From contig DASRLH010000308.1 of the NCBI GenBank assembly GCA_035648595.1, positions 1 to 13,156 on the forward strand: 13,156 nt of DNA, read 5' to 3'. A program made the position numbers and the translations under genes. Positions 6,447 to 13,156 of the stretch are shown in pieces; position 1 is the first letter of the stretch; every line of letters starts with the position of its first letter. The notes under the pieces were generated by a model that had not been told where the DNA came from, ran no database searches, and saw only the letters and a list, made by a program, of their open reading frames with translations. This DNA is from RYN-428 sp035648595. GTDB lineage: Bacteria; Planctomycetota; Phycisphaerae; Tepidisphaerales; Tepidisphaeraceae.

Positions 6447-6647
6447 ATGACGCGCAGCATTTTTGATCCCAATGGCGGCGAAACAGAGCAGAGCGGCACC
6501 CGCAACATGGGGCCCGCCGCCGAGAATATTTCGCATATGCCGCCGGATGTTGTGGATGGCGAAGTTTCCGGGGAAGAAGCGGACAAGCAAGCACCCAGGC
6601 AGCCCGCTCCAGATGATGAGCAACTGGGCTTGGGCGGCAAGAAGTGA
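6447..6647 (+). CDS. Small acidic hypothetical protein
   Basis: A 66-residue frame with AAAGGA at 6437-6442, four bases before ATG, and protein-like composition: an SIFDPNGGETEQSG start, a middle HMPPDVVDGEVSGEEADK, and a polar, acidic, disordered-looking C-terminus ending LGLGGKK. It has no hydrophobic segment, signal peptide or Cys. No family is recognised. It lies about 190 bp upstream of glnA on the same strand, but the spacer holds a glnA fragment and glnA has its own ribosome site, so linkage is unclear. The composition and start signal favour a real gene over chance. Confidence 0.6.
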   Translation: MTRSIFDPNGGETEQSGTRNMGPAAENISHMPPDVVDGEVSGEEADKQAPRQPAPDDEQLGLGGKK

Positions 6648-6680
6648 ATGCGGGCAGTCGGCCAGCCATATAGGGTGGGG

Positions 6681-6750
6681 GGTTCTTTCCAACCCCGCCG
6701 ATGGACTCCATGCAGACCAATCCGTAGCGAAATGGTGGCGACGCTGATGG
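6681..6750 (+). pseudogene. Frameshifted fragment of a glutamine synthetase gene
   Basis: These 70 bases align with 7378-7446 inside glnA at about 87 % identity (eight mismatches and one inserted base by hand). Shared blocks include CGCCGATGGAC, ATGCAGA and AGCGAAATGGTGGC with ACGCTGATGG. In protein terms it matches glnA residues near 181-202: FFPTPPMD is readable in one frame, then the extra base at about 6719 shifts the rest (SEMVATLM) to another frame. It ends about 90 bp before the glnA start, in the same orientation. It is a remnant of a duplicated or foreign glutamine synthetase gene, not a functional gene. Confidence 0.8.
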
Positions 6751-6827
6751 CCGAGCGACATCGTCAGTTTTGACCGCCCGCCTCCTTCGTATACGATGTC
6801 GCTCTTGGGACTTATCTTCCCGCGCCC

Positions 6828-6833
6828 AAGGAG
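6828..6833 (+). promoter_or_regulatory. Ribosome binding site of glnA (decides start)
   Basis: AAGGAG at 6828-6833. It is six bases before GTG (6840) and twelve before the in-frame ATG (6846). The spacing favours the GTG, adding two residues; both starts remain possible. Confidence 0.65.
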
Positions 6834-6839
6834 ATTTCC

Positions 6840-8258
6840 GTGGCCATGACCCCTCGCGACGTGCTCAAATTGTGCCAGGAGAAGGAAGTTCAATTCGTCG
6901 ATCTTCGCTTCATGGATTTCCCTGGCCTCTGGCAGCACACCACCTGCCCGATCACCGAACTCACGCCTGACAGCTTTAATCACGGCTTCGGATTCGACGG
7001 CAGCAGCATTCGCGGCTGGCAGGCAATCAATGAATCGGACATGCTCCTGGTTCCCATTGCGGACACCGCCAAGATTGATCCGTTCATGCTCCACACCACG
7101 CTGTCGATGATCTGCGACGTGCGCGATCCGATCACTAAGAAAGAATACAGCCGCGACCCGCGCTCCATCGCGCGCAAGGCCATCACGTTTCTCAAGAGCA
7201 CGAAGATCGCCGATGTGGCGTACTTCGGCCCCGAACTCGAATTCTTCATCTTCGACAGCGTTTTTTACGATCAGGGGATCAACTTCGCTAAGTATTACGT
7301 CGGCAGCCGCGAGGGCATCTGGGGGCGCGGCGACGAAGATCCGAGTAACCTGGGTTACAAAATCCGCCTCAAGGAAGGGTACTTTCCCACGCCGCCGATG
7401 GACACGATGCAGAACATCCGCAGCGAAATGGTGGCCACGCTGATGGAGCTTGGCATCCCCGTCGAGGCCCATCATCACGAGGTGGCGACCGGCGGGCAAT
7501 GCGAAATTGACATGCGCTACCAGGACCTCATCACGATGGCCGACAGCGTGATGATGTACAAATATGTGGCCAAAAACGTAGCCGCCCGGCATGGGAAGGT
7601 TGTCACGTTCATGCCCAAGCCGCTCTTCCAGGATAACGGCTCTGGCATGCATGTGCATTTCAGCCTGTGGAAAGGGGATAAGCCCCTTTTTGCCGGCAAT
7701 AAATACTCGGGGCTGAGCGATCTGGGGCTATATGCGATCGGCGGAATCCTCAAGCACGCCGGCGCGCTGTGCGCATTGTGCAACCCAACCACCAACAGCT
7801 ACAAGCGGCTGGTGCCGGGATACGAAGCGCCGGTGAATCTGCTGTACTCCAGCCGTAATCGCTCCGCTGCCATTCGCATCCCCATGTACAGCGAGCGCCC
7901 GCAAACCAAGCGCATCGAGTTCCGCTGCCCGGACAGCAGTTGCAATCCGTACCTGGCGTTCAGCTCGATCACCATGGCCGCCATCGACGGCATCCAAAAT
8001 AAAATCCACCCCGGCGAGCCGCTCGACAAGGACCTATATCACTTGAGCCCCGAGGAGTACGAAAAAATCCGTTCCGCCCCGGCCTCTTTGGAGGAGGCGC
8101 TCAACGCGCTGGAAGAGGATCACGAGTTTCTGCTTAAAGGCGATGTCTTCACGGCGGACGTGATCCACTACTGGATCAAGTACAAGCGCGAGAACGAAGT
8201 GGACGCCATCCGGACACGCCCGCATCCTTATGAGTTTTGCATGTATTTCGACATTTAG
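6840..8258 (+). CDS. glnA: Type I glutamine synthetase
   Basis: Makes glutamine from glutamate, ammonia and ATP in the cytosol, the main ammonium-assimilation step. The 472 residues match the GSI dodecamer subunit (about 470). The N-terminal beta-grasp holds FGFDGSSIRGW (50-60). Metal and substrate residues include PELEFFIFD (Glu132, Glu134), HHHEVATGGQCEID (Glu214, Glu222), NGSGMHVHFSLW (His271), LVPGYEAPVN (latch Glu329), SSRNRSAAIRIP (Arg341) and KRIEFRCPD. LYHLSPEE places Tyr400 at the adenylylation site, so it is of the GSI-beta type that can be switched off by GlnE in other bacteria. GTG is taken as start because AAGGAG sits six bases before it; ATG at 6846 is the alternative. No convincing sigma-54 or NtrC site was seen upstream. 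A broken partial glnA copy lies just before it. Confidence 0.97.
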   Translation: MAMTPRDVLKLCQEKEVQFVDLRFMDFPGLWQHTTCPITELTPDSFNHGFGFDGSSIRGWQAINESDMLLVPIADTAKIDPFMLHTTLSMICDVRDPITKKEYSRDPRSIARKAITFLKSTKIADVAYFGPELEFFIFDSVFYDQGINFAKYYVGSREGIWGRGDEDPSNLGYKIRLKEGYFPTPPMDTMQNIRSEMVATLMELGIPVEAHHHEVATGGQCEIDMRYQDLITMADSVMMYKYVAKNVAARHGKVVTFMPKPLFQDNGSGMHVHFSLWKGDKPLFAGNKYSGLSDLGLYAIGGILKHAGALCALCNPTTNSYKRLVPGYEAPVNLLYSSRNRSAAIRIPMYSERPQTKRIEFRCPDSSCNPYLAFSSITMAAIDGIQNKIHPGEPLDKDLYHLSPEEYEKIRSAPASLEEALNALEEDHEFLLKGDVFTADVIHYWIKYKRENEVDAIRTRPHPYEFCMYFDI

Positions 8259-8572
8259 CCTAACTCTACGTTCGAACATCGCATGCCGAGCCGAGAAGAA
8301 GAAAACACGGAGGCACGGAGGCGCATTCGACGCGCTGCGCATTTACTCTCCGCGAGTGAATTCTTTGAGCCGAGACATGACAGTTGACCGGCTGAACACG
8401 CCTCGCGTGACTCGGGGTGAATGACTCGGTGGTGAAAATTTACGGAGCGTGAACCCGCCGAAGAACGGCGGATTCTTCGACTACCGCGCCGTCCGCACGG
8501 GCGAGACGCCCGTGATACGATGTGGGTGTCATCCCTCGAAAAACGATCTGCGCCGTCCGTCGAGCGCCTCTG
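8259..8572. other. Convergent spacer between glnA and the glycosyltransferase
   Basis: About 310 bp between two converging genes, with no gene. It contains ACACGGAGGCACGGAGGCG (short tandem, about 8304-8322), a perfect 6-bp-stem hairpin at 8455-8471 and a partial copy of the CGTATCACGGGCG element ending in a perfect 8-bp-stem hairpin. The hairpins could serve as terminators for both genes, but neither has a U-tract. Confidence 0.6.
8455..8519. repeat. Hairpin pair and partial copy of the CGTATCACGGGCG element
   Basis: CCGCCG-AAGAA-CGGCGG at 8455-8471 is a perfect 6-bp stem. From 8471 the sequence GATTCTTCGACTACCGCGCC, then GTCCG, leads into CACGGGCG-AGA-CGCCCGTG (8496-8514), a perfect 8-bp stem, and ends GATACG. 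The 8471-8519 part equals the right half of the elements at 10564-10664 and 12940-13045. Its position between converging genes suggests transcription termination, but this is inference. Confidence 0.7.
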
Positions 8573-10345
8573 TTACGCCGTTTGCTTGAGGCGGCCGGCT
8601 TTGCAGGCGCGCCCGATGCCCGGCAGTACGTACTCGCGGGCGACGACGTCCCAGCTCATTTTCTGCGCCAGCGCGTAGCCGCGATCGATGAATTGCTCGA
8701 ATTCTTTTGGCGTGCGCGGGAGGCGCTCGATGAGGGCATCGGCGACGCTGCGGGCCACACGGTCTTCGACCCGATCGCGCTCGGCCTGGCCGATGCCCAA
8801 AAGCTGCTCGGGTCGCAGGCCCTGCTCGCCGATGTCGGTGTAGTCGGCTGAGATCGCGTTGAGCGTGGTGCCGCCGGCGGCTTTCTCGACGAAGCCGGCG
8901 CAGCCGCAGACGTTTGAGAAGACGCAGATTCCGCCGAAGCTGATCGGCTCGACCTGGGCGATGCCGAACGGCTCGTAGATGCTCTGGCCGAACTCCACGT
9001 CGCTGCCTTTGCGGATGTCGTAGAAATCCATGTCGGCGGGCATGCGCTCGCCGCAGACCTTTTGCTCGAAGCCGAACTGGTTGATGAAAACCACCTTGAG
9101 GTTGCGGCTCTGGGCGTTGAATTCCTGTACGCCCTGGTAATAGGCGGCTTCTCCGCCCGACAAATCAGGATGGCCCTCGCGGTGAACCACCGGCCAGTGA
9201 TAGGCCTGCTCGATTCGACGGATATCCTCGCCGCGCCGCGCCGGCACTTCCGTGCTGAGGGTGAAGAGGACGGCTGATTCGTTGCGCTTGCGCAGATGCC
9301 CTTCGAGATGATCCAGCACGCGCAGATCGCGCCACATCGCCTTGCTGGGAACCAGCCGCGTGACATGGCTGAAAACGTGATCGGGTTCGAATTTCAACAG
9401 CCGATTGCAATACTTGCGCAGCCGCTGGCGGCTGGCCATTTTGTCGTCGGCGGTGATCTTCCAGCAGGGCACCCCGTTGTAGGCGATCTGCGCATCGACG
9501 CTGGCAAACTCAGGCCCCAGGAAGCGGATTTCCTTGAGCGTGTAATCGCCGACCGCGAAGATACCGTCGCAAAAGCGGGCGGCGCGCACCAGTGAATGCT
9601 TGTAATAGCCGCCCTGATCGCCGAACACGTCCTCGACGTAATGCCCCTGCGCCATGGCGGCGCGCATCACGTTGTAAAACATCGTGTCCTGCCCGGGCGC
9701 GTGCTCGACGATGCGGCGCATCGTGGCCACTTCGTGGGCATAAAAGATCGTGCGGAAGTTGGCGCGATCGCCTTCCATGATGGCGGCCAGACAGGTGGGC
9801 ATGCCCATGTATTCGTGGGAGAGAATCACGCATGGCTCAACCGCGCTGGCGGCCCCCAGCGCATGCAGGCACGCGACGGCCGGCTGGGCCAGGCGCACCC
9901 ATTGGTCGTAATCCCAGATGCTGTCGTACTTGCTGGAATCAACGCCGAACTGTTTCCATAGGTCAAATTTGAACGTGCCCAGCTTGCCGGCGTCGTAGCG
10001 GCTCACATCAATGAGCAATACTTCCGGCGTGCTGACCACGCCGGTCGCTTTGTCCACGTAGCGCCGTCGGCCATAGATGATGCCGACGTCGAACGTCTGC
10101 TCGATCTGCCGAAACGTCGCCGCCAGCGGCGAGCGATAGAGCGAATCAAGGCTGCTGTATAGCACTTCGCCCAACGGCCCAAGGCGCTGCTCGCCGGTCT
10201 CGTCGGTGTGCCAGTAGGGGCCGATGAGAATATTGCGCCCGACGCCGGCGATGTATAGCGGGCTGGTGAACAGCCCTTGAAGCACCGCGCCGATGCCGCC
10301 GATCTTCTGAATTGCCTCGTGGGTGACGTGAACGACTGTCTGCAT
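8573..10345 (-). CDS. Glycogen synthase-like GT-B glycosyltransferase
   Basis: A 590-residue retaining glycosyltransferase of GT-B fold, most like glycogen/starch synthases. The N-terminal domain opens VVHVTHEAIQKIGGIGAVLQ, with the K-x-G-G nucleotide-sugar loop at Lys14-Gly17. SHEYMGMPT (176-184) and FYAHEVATMRR (201-211) follow. The C-terminal domain has HVTRLVPSKAMWRDL and SIYEPFGIAQVEPISFGG, with the E-x7-E pair Glu458/Glu466 that binds the donor. The probable role is addition of glucose from ADP- or UDP-glucose to an alpha-glucan. It is longer than bacterial GlgA (about 480), with insertions near 85-150 and 215-250, so donor and product are uncertain. ATG at 10343-10345 starts the conserved region and has only a weak GAGAGA before it. 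The longer open frame upstream is not protein-like. It is monocistronic. Confidence 0.82.
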   Translation of the reverse strand: MQTVVHVTHEAIQKIGGIGAVLQGLFTSPLYIAGVGRNILIGPYWHTDETGEQRLGPLGEVLYSSLDSLYRSPLAATFRQIEQTFDVGIIYGRRRYVDKATGVVSTPEVLLIDVSRYDAGKLGTFKFDLWKQFGVDSSKYDSIWDYDQWVRLAQPAVACLHALGAASAVEPCVILSHEYMGMPTCLAAIMEGDRANFRTIFYAHEVATMRRIVEHAPGQDTMFYNVMRAAMAQGHYVEDVFGDQGGYYKHSLVRAARFCDGIFAVGDYTLKEIRFLGPEFASVDAQIAYNGVPCWKITADDKMASRQRLRKYCNRLLKFEPDHVFSHVTRLVPSKAMWRDLRVLDHLEGHLRKRNESAVLFTLSTEVPARRGEDIRRIEQAYHWPVVHREGHPDLSGGEAAYYQGVQEFNAQSRNLKVVFINQFGFEQKVCGERMPADMDFYDIRKGSDVEFGQSIYEPFGIAQVEPISFGGICVFSNVCGCAGFVEKAAGGTTLNAISADYTDIGEQGLRPEQLLGIGQAERDRVEDRVARSVADALIERLPRTPKEFEQFIDRGYALAQKMSWDVVAREYVLPGIGRACKAGRLKQTA

Positions 10346-10752
10346 AATAATTCTCTCTCGCCGGGCATGTCCCGCTGATACGCAAGGGGACGACGCCGGG
10401 GAACCAAAGTTTCGTGACGCGCTGGCAATCCAGGCCCAAACTATATCGACCGGCGGGGGGTTGGAGTAGGAAGATTTGGGGAAGGGGTCCGATAAATCTT
10501 TTCGTAATATTCCAGCCGTTTGCAGTCGCATGATCGTCGAATGCGGTCGTCCCGCAACCTCGTCGTATCACGGGCGTCCCGCCCGTGCACAGTGCGTTAA
10601 GGTTGGCTGAACCGTGATTCCTCAACTACCCCGCCATCGGCACGGGCGAGACGCCCGTGATACGGCAACGCACTTCTTCCTCGAGTTCTTCACACCGCTG
10701 AAGTGTTACAATTTTTCAAATCGTCGCCCGCGCGCCGCGCCTGCATTGCCGG
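10346..10752. other. Spacer upstream of the glycosyltransferase and downstream of nasA
   Basis: About 400 bp with no gene. It holds the complete CGTATCACGGGCG element at 10564-10664. The 10430-10560 part should contain the glycosyltransferase promoter on the minus strand; it is AT-richer near 10490-10520 but no clear box is named. Confidence 0.6.
10564..10664. mobile_element. 101-bp palindromic-ended repeat element (full copy)
   Basis: Begins CGTATCACGGGCGTC and ends GACGCCCGTGATACG, a 15-bp perfect terminal inverted repeat. Each end also folds on itself: CACGGGCG-TCC-CGCCCGTG (10569-10587) and CACGGGCG-AGA-CGCCCGTG (10641-10659), both perfect 8-bp stems. The centre reads CAGTGCGTTAAGGTTGG, then GTGATTCCTCAACTACC. 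A second full-length but degraded copy is at 12940-13045 and a right half is at 8471-8519. It is non-coding and looks like a MITE or BIME-type element placed between genes, possibly acting as terminator of nasA. Confidence 0.75.
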
Positions 10753-12918
10753 TTACGCAAGCGGGGCGGGTTTTTGCCGGTCAGCAATTGGAGCCGGTTG
10801 CAATTCCGTTTCAAGTTTCCGCGCGTTGCAACACGCCCGGACAACAACCGCGCAGTATTTGAGGGCGGGTTGGCGGCTGATCGGGTCGGTGGCGTCGCTG
10901 GTTGCCTCGTTGGGGGAGGCGGCTTGCGACCAAAGGTCATTCCAGTGCATCGGCATGAATACCGTGCCGATGGGAGCGGCTGGATCGATCCGCATGGGGC
11001 CGTGTGCGCTGCCCCGGCGGCTTTGGACTTCAACTTCCTGCCCCTCGCGCAGTCCCAGGGCTGCCGCGTCGTCGGGGTGAATCTGGACGAACGGCGCGGG
11101 GTCGAGCTTATTGAGGATCGAGATCAAGCCGGTCTTGGTCCGCGTGTGCCATTGGTTGGCCACGCGGCCCGTGGTCAACAGCAGGGGGAACTGCTCGTCG
11201 GGAATCTCTTGCGGCCCGGAAAAGGGGCGGGCGAAGAATCGCGCCCGGCCGCTGGGTGTGGGAAAGTGTCCGTCCTCGTATCGGCGTGCCGAGGGCTGGC
11301 CCAGCGCCGGAAACGGCCATTGCTGCGGGCCGCGCTGCCGTAAAAATGCGTGCGACAGCGCGCTTTGGTCATTGGGCCGGCCGGCGGTCACGCGGGCAAA
11401 CTCATCGAAGATTTCCTCCGCCGACTTAAAGCCCAGCCCCGTCTGGAAGCCCATGACGTTTGCCACCTGCTTGCACCACCACCAATCCGGCCTGGCTTCG
11501 CCCGGCGGCTTTACCGCCTCTTCCATCAGCGACACACGCCGTTCGCTGTTACAGAACGTCCCGGCCTGCTCGAGATTGACGGCGGCGGGGAAAAGAATAT
11601 CGGCGAATCCGGTGGTCTCCGTCGGGTAATACGCATCCTGCACGATCACCAATTCCGCCTTGCGTAGCGCCGCCCGCACATGCCCAAGATTGGGCATCGA
11701 GGCGGCGGGATTGGTGCCGACGATCCATAGCGCCTTGAGTTCACCCGGCTCCAGCGCGTCGAACATGCGCACGGCATCGTACCCGGCGTGTGGATGAATC
11801 GTTTGCGGCCGCAGGCCCCAGAGTTGTTCCATCTGATGGCGATGCTCCGGGTTGGCAATCTGCCGTTGTCCGGGCAGCAGATGGCTCATGTATCCGACAT
11901 CGCGCCCGCCCATGGCATTGGGCTGGCCGGTCAGGCTGAACGGGCCGCAGCCGGGCCGTCCGATCTGGCCTGTCGCGAGGTGCAGGTTGATGATCGCGTT
12001 GGTGCTGTAGGTGCCGGTGACGCTCTGGTTGATGCCCATCGTCCAGAACGTGATGAGCCGGCGCGATTCGGAAATGATGCGCGCCGCGTGAACCAGGTGA
12101 TAGGCGGGAATACCGCAAATGCGCGCCACGCGATCCGGCGGATATTCCGGCAACATCGCCTCCAACTCCGCCCACCCCTCGGTGTTGGCGGCAATGAACG
12201 CTTGGTCCAGTTTCCGCCAGTGGTGCAGCAGATAAAGCAGCCCGTTGAGCAGCGCCAAGTCGGTCCCCGGGCGGATCGGCAGATGAAGCGATGCCGCCTG
12301 GGCGGTGGCCGTGCGGCGCGGATCAACGACGATGCACTCGGCCCGTCCCCTTTCGATCCGCCGTTGCACGCGCTCGAAGGTGATCGGATGGCACGCCGCC
12401 GCGTTGGAGCCGATGAAGAAAAAGGCATCGGCCAACTCAATATCGGCATAGCACGTTGGCGGCCCGTCGCTGCCCAGGGACAGCGTCATTCCGCTTGCCG
12501 CGTTGCTCATGCACAGCCGGCTGTTGCTATCGACGTGATTGGTCCGCAGGTATGCCTTGGCGAATTTGTTGAACAGATACTGCGCCTCGGTCGTCAGTTG
12601 CCCCGACAGATAAAATCCGATGGCCTGCGGGCCATGTTTCTGGAGGATGTCATTGAGGCGATCGGCCGCGGCGGCCACCGCCCGCCCCGGCGAAACCGCC
12701 AGCAGCGGCTCGCCGCGCCGTTCGCGCAGCATGGCGTATCGCAGGCGGTTGGGGACATCGACGGTCTGGGCCAAGGTCGCGCCTTTGGGGCAGAGTTTGC
12801 CGAAGTTTGCCGGATGATGCGGATCGCCGCGAATACGCTTGATGCGCGTGCCATCCCCCCCGGCGAGCATCCCGCAGCCCACGCCGCAGTAGGGGCATAG
12901 TGTTCGGACTTCTTTCAT
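10753..12918 (-). CDS. nasA: Assimilatory nitrate reductase catalytic subunit (NarB/NasA type)
   Basis: A 721-residue molybdopterin oxidoreductase that reduces nitrate to nitrite in the cytoplasm. The N-terminal 4Fe-4S site is C8-x2-C11-x3-C15-x27-C43 (CPYCGVGC ... GKLCPKG). NSRLCMSNAASG places the probable Mo ligand at Cys136. Further family segments are FIGSNAAACHPI, VDPRRTATA, WTMGINQSVTGT, LTGQPNAMGGRDVG, ADILFPAAVNLEQAGTFCNS, LLLTTGRVANQWHTRTKT and the C-terminal ASPNEATSDATDP. It lacks the extra C-terminal 2Fe-2S domain of Klebsiella-type NasA (about 866). The length matches cyanobacterial NarB, which takes electrons from ferredoxin. ATG at 12916-12918 starts the cluster domain. The frame runs 16 codons further upstream into a repeat (MHGRDARDT...), which should not be used as start. 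No nitrite reductase or transporter is in view. Confidence 0.94.
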   Translation of the reverse strand: MKEVRTLCPYCGVGCGMLAGGDGTRIKRIRGDPHHPANFGKLCPKGATLAQTVDVPNRLRYAMLRERRGEPLLAVSPGRAVAAAADRLNDILQKHGPQAIGFYLSGQLTTEAQYLFNKFAKAYLRTNHVDSNSRLCMSNAASGMTLSLGSDGPPTCYADIELADAFFFIGSNAAACHPITFERVQRRIERGRAECIVVDPRRTATAQAASLHLPIRPGTDLALLNGLLYLLHHWRKLDQAFIAANTEGWAELEAMLPEYPPDRVARICGIPAYHLVHAARIISESRRLITFWTMGINQSVTGTYSTNAIINLHLATGQIGRPGCGPFSLTGQPNAMGGRDVGYMSHLLPGQRQIANPEHRHQMEQLWGLRPQTIHPHAGYDAVRMFDALEPGELKALWIVGTNPAASMPNLGHVRAALRKAELVIVQDAYYPTETTGFADILFPAAVNLEQAGTFCNSERRVSLMEEAVKPPGEARPDWWWCKQVANVMGFQTGLGFKSAEEIFDEFARVTAGRPNDQSALSHAFLRQRGPQQWPFPALGQPSARRYEDGHFPTPSGRARFFARPFSGPQEIPDEQFPLLLTTGRVANQWHTRTKTGLISILNKLDPAPFVQIHPDDAAALGLREGQEVEVQSRRGSAHGPMRIDPAAPIGTVFMPMHWNDLWSQAASPNEATSDATDPISRQPALKYCAVVVRACCNARKLETELQPAPIADRQKPAPLA

Positions 12919-12939
12919 GGAACGCGCCGGTACGTTTGT

Positions 12940-13045
12940 CGTATCACGGGCGTCCCGCCCGTGCATGGTGCTCTAAGATTGGAAATGTTGTGATTCCTCG
13001 ACTACCGCGCTGTTCGCACGGGCGTCTCGCCACAGGCGTCCGGGA
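12940..13045. mobile_element. Palindromic-ended repeat element, degraded right end
   Basis: The left end CGTATCACGGGCGTCCCGCC is identical to the copy at 10564 and folds as CACGGGCG-TCC-CGCCCGTG (12945-12963). The middle matches, with GTGATTCCTCGACTACCGCG. The right hairpin has decayed: CACGGGCG-TCT-CGCC is followed by ACAGGCG instead of CGTG. It sits just upstream of nasA, between it and a possible divergent gene. Confidence 0.7.
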
Positions 13046-13047
13046 TT

Positions 13048-13156
13048 TTGCTTGGCGTGACAATAGCAATAATCTGCATTGCGCCAGCCGTTGGTTTGTG
13101 TCATGCTGCCCGCGTGGCATTCGAGCCTGCTCAATCCTCGGTTCCCGGCTCGCGGG
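13048..13156 (+). CDS. Possible N-terminus of an exported protein (runs off window)
   Basis: An open + frame to the window edge with a signal-peptide-like start: LLGVTIAIICIAPAVGLCHA, a hydrophobic core followed by a CHA-A cleavage-like site and a polar ARVAFEPAQSS continuation. Possible starts are TTG at 13048 and GTG at 13057; no ATG and no strong Shine-Dalgarno is present. If real it diverges from nasA. The opposite strand is also open across this stretch, so coding on either strand is unproven. Only about 36 codons are visible. Confidence 0.25.
   Translation, partial: MLGVTIAIICIAPAVGLCHAARVAFEPAQSSVPGSR

Noticed and set aside
6447..6647. Small protein considered as a GifA-type glutamine synthetase inactivating factor
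   Set aside because: GifA proteins are basic with a different sequence; this one is acidic and shows no shared motif.
6174..6720. Long N-terminal extension of the transglutaminase frame
   Set aside because: It runs through the dispersed 62-bp repeat and the opposing 66-codon gene, and the conserved N-terminal domain starts at 6174.
6732..6751. TGGCGACGCTGATGG considered as a sigma-54 promoter for glnA
   Set aside because: It does not match TGGCAC-N5-TTGCA, and the bases are explained by the duplicated glnA coding fragment.
8455..8514. Hairpins called as rho-independent terminators
   Set aside because: Stems are perfect but no T-run follows on either strand, so they are listed only as repeat hairpins with possible terminator role.
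11788..12900. Long + frame opposite nasA (370 codons)
   Set aside because: Antisense shadow of the nitrate reductase; no ribosome site and no recognisable domain.
12919..12966. Upstream extension of nasA starting MHGRDARDT
   Set aside because: These codons lie in and next to the palindromic repeat element, and the 4Fe-4S domain starts directly after the internal ATG at 12918.
12973..13156. Minus-strand frame open to the edge with a Cys-rich DYCYCHAKQN phrase
   Set aside because: Its end runs through the repeat element at 12975-13045, no family is recognised, and the + frame in the same place looks more like a signal peptide. It cannot be decided without more sequence.

Overview
The window looks like a chromosomal segment from a free-living, GC-rich (about 60 % by eye) environmental bacterium. 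The best guess is Planctomycetota (Phycisphaerae-like) or a relative. That guess rests on the type of glycogen-synthase-like glycosyltransferase, on the abundance of short dispersed repeats of the kind I associate with such genomes, and on the lack of operon packing. It is inference, not proof. No rRNA, tRNA, CRISPR array or complete insertion sequence was seen.

Layout, left to right. (1) 1-272: non-coding leader with a dispersed repeat. (2) 273-1301 (+): type I-beta DAHP synthase (aroF), first step of the shikimate pathway, with a Gln where the metal-binding His is expected. (3) 1510-2352 (+): a lower-GC class I SAM methyltransferase. (4) 2232-3115 (-): remains of a hipBA-type toxin-antitoxin locus, with an intact HTH antitoxin and a HipA cut short before its kinase domain, its 3' end running into the methyltransferase. 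(5) 3116-5211: a gene-poor, repeat-rich stretch with one lower-GC DUF4265 gene (3409-3843, -), a MITE-like inverted-repeat element, palindromes, and a possible DUF433-like remnant. (6) 5212-6174 (-): transglutaminase-like protease with an intact Cys-His-Asp triad. (7) 6447-6647 (+): small acidic hypothetical protein. (8) 6681-6750: a frameshifted 70-bp copy of an internal glutamine synthetase segment, just upstream of (9) the full glnA, 6840-8258 (+). (10) 8573-10345 (-): GT-B glycosyltransferase resembling glycogen synthase. (11) 10753-12918 (-): molybdopterin assimilatory nitrate reductase (NarB/NasA type). (12) at the right edge, an open + frame with a signal-peptide-like start.

Nitrate reductase and glutamine synthetase both serve nitrogen assimilation (nitrate reduction, then ammonium capture after a nitrite reductase that is not in the window). 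They are on opposite strands with an unrelated gene between them, so this is proximity, not an operon. The other genes (shikimate pathway, glycogen-type polymer synthesis, protein processing) look like independent single-gene units separated by 100-700 bp spacers. The spacers hold several repeat families, one of which, with terminal CGTATCACGGGCG, occurs three times at gene boundaries.

The points most worth a second look are the glnA fragment upstream of glnA, the His-to-Gln change in the DAHP synthase metal site, the HipB plus truncated-HipA pair that resembles the HipB-HipS half of a HipBST system, and the two hairpin repeat families. No clearly new multi-gene system was found.
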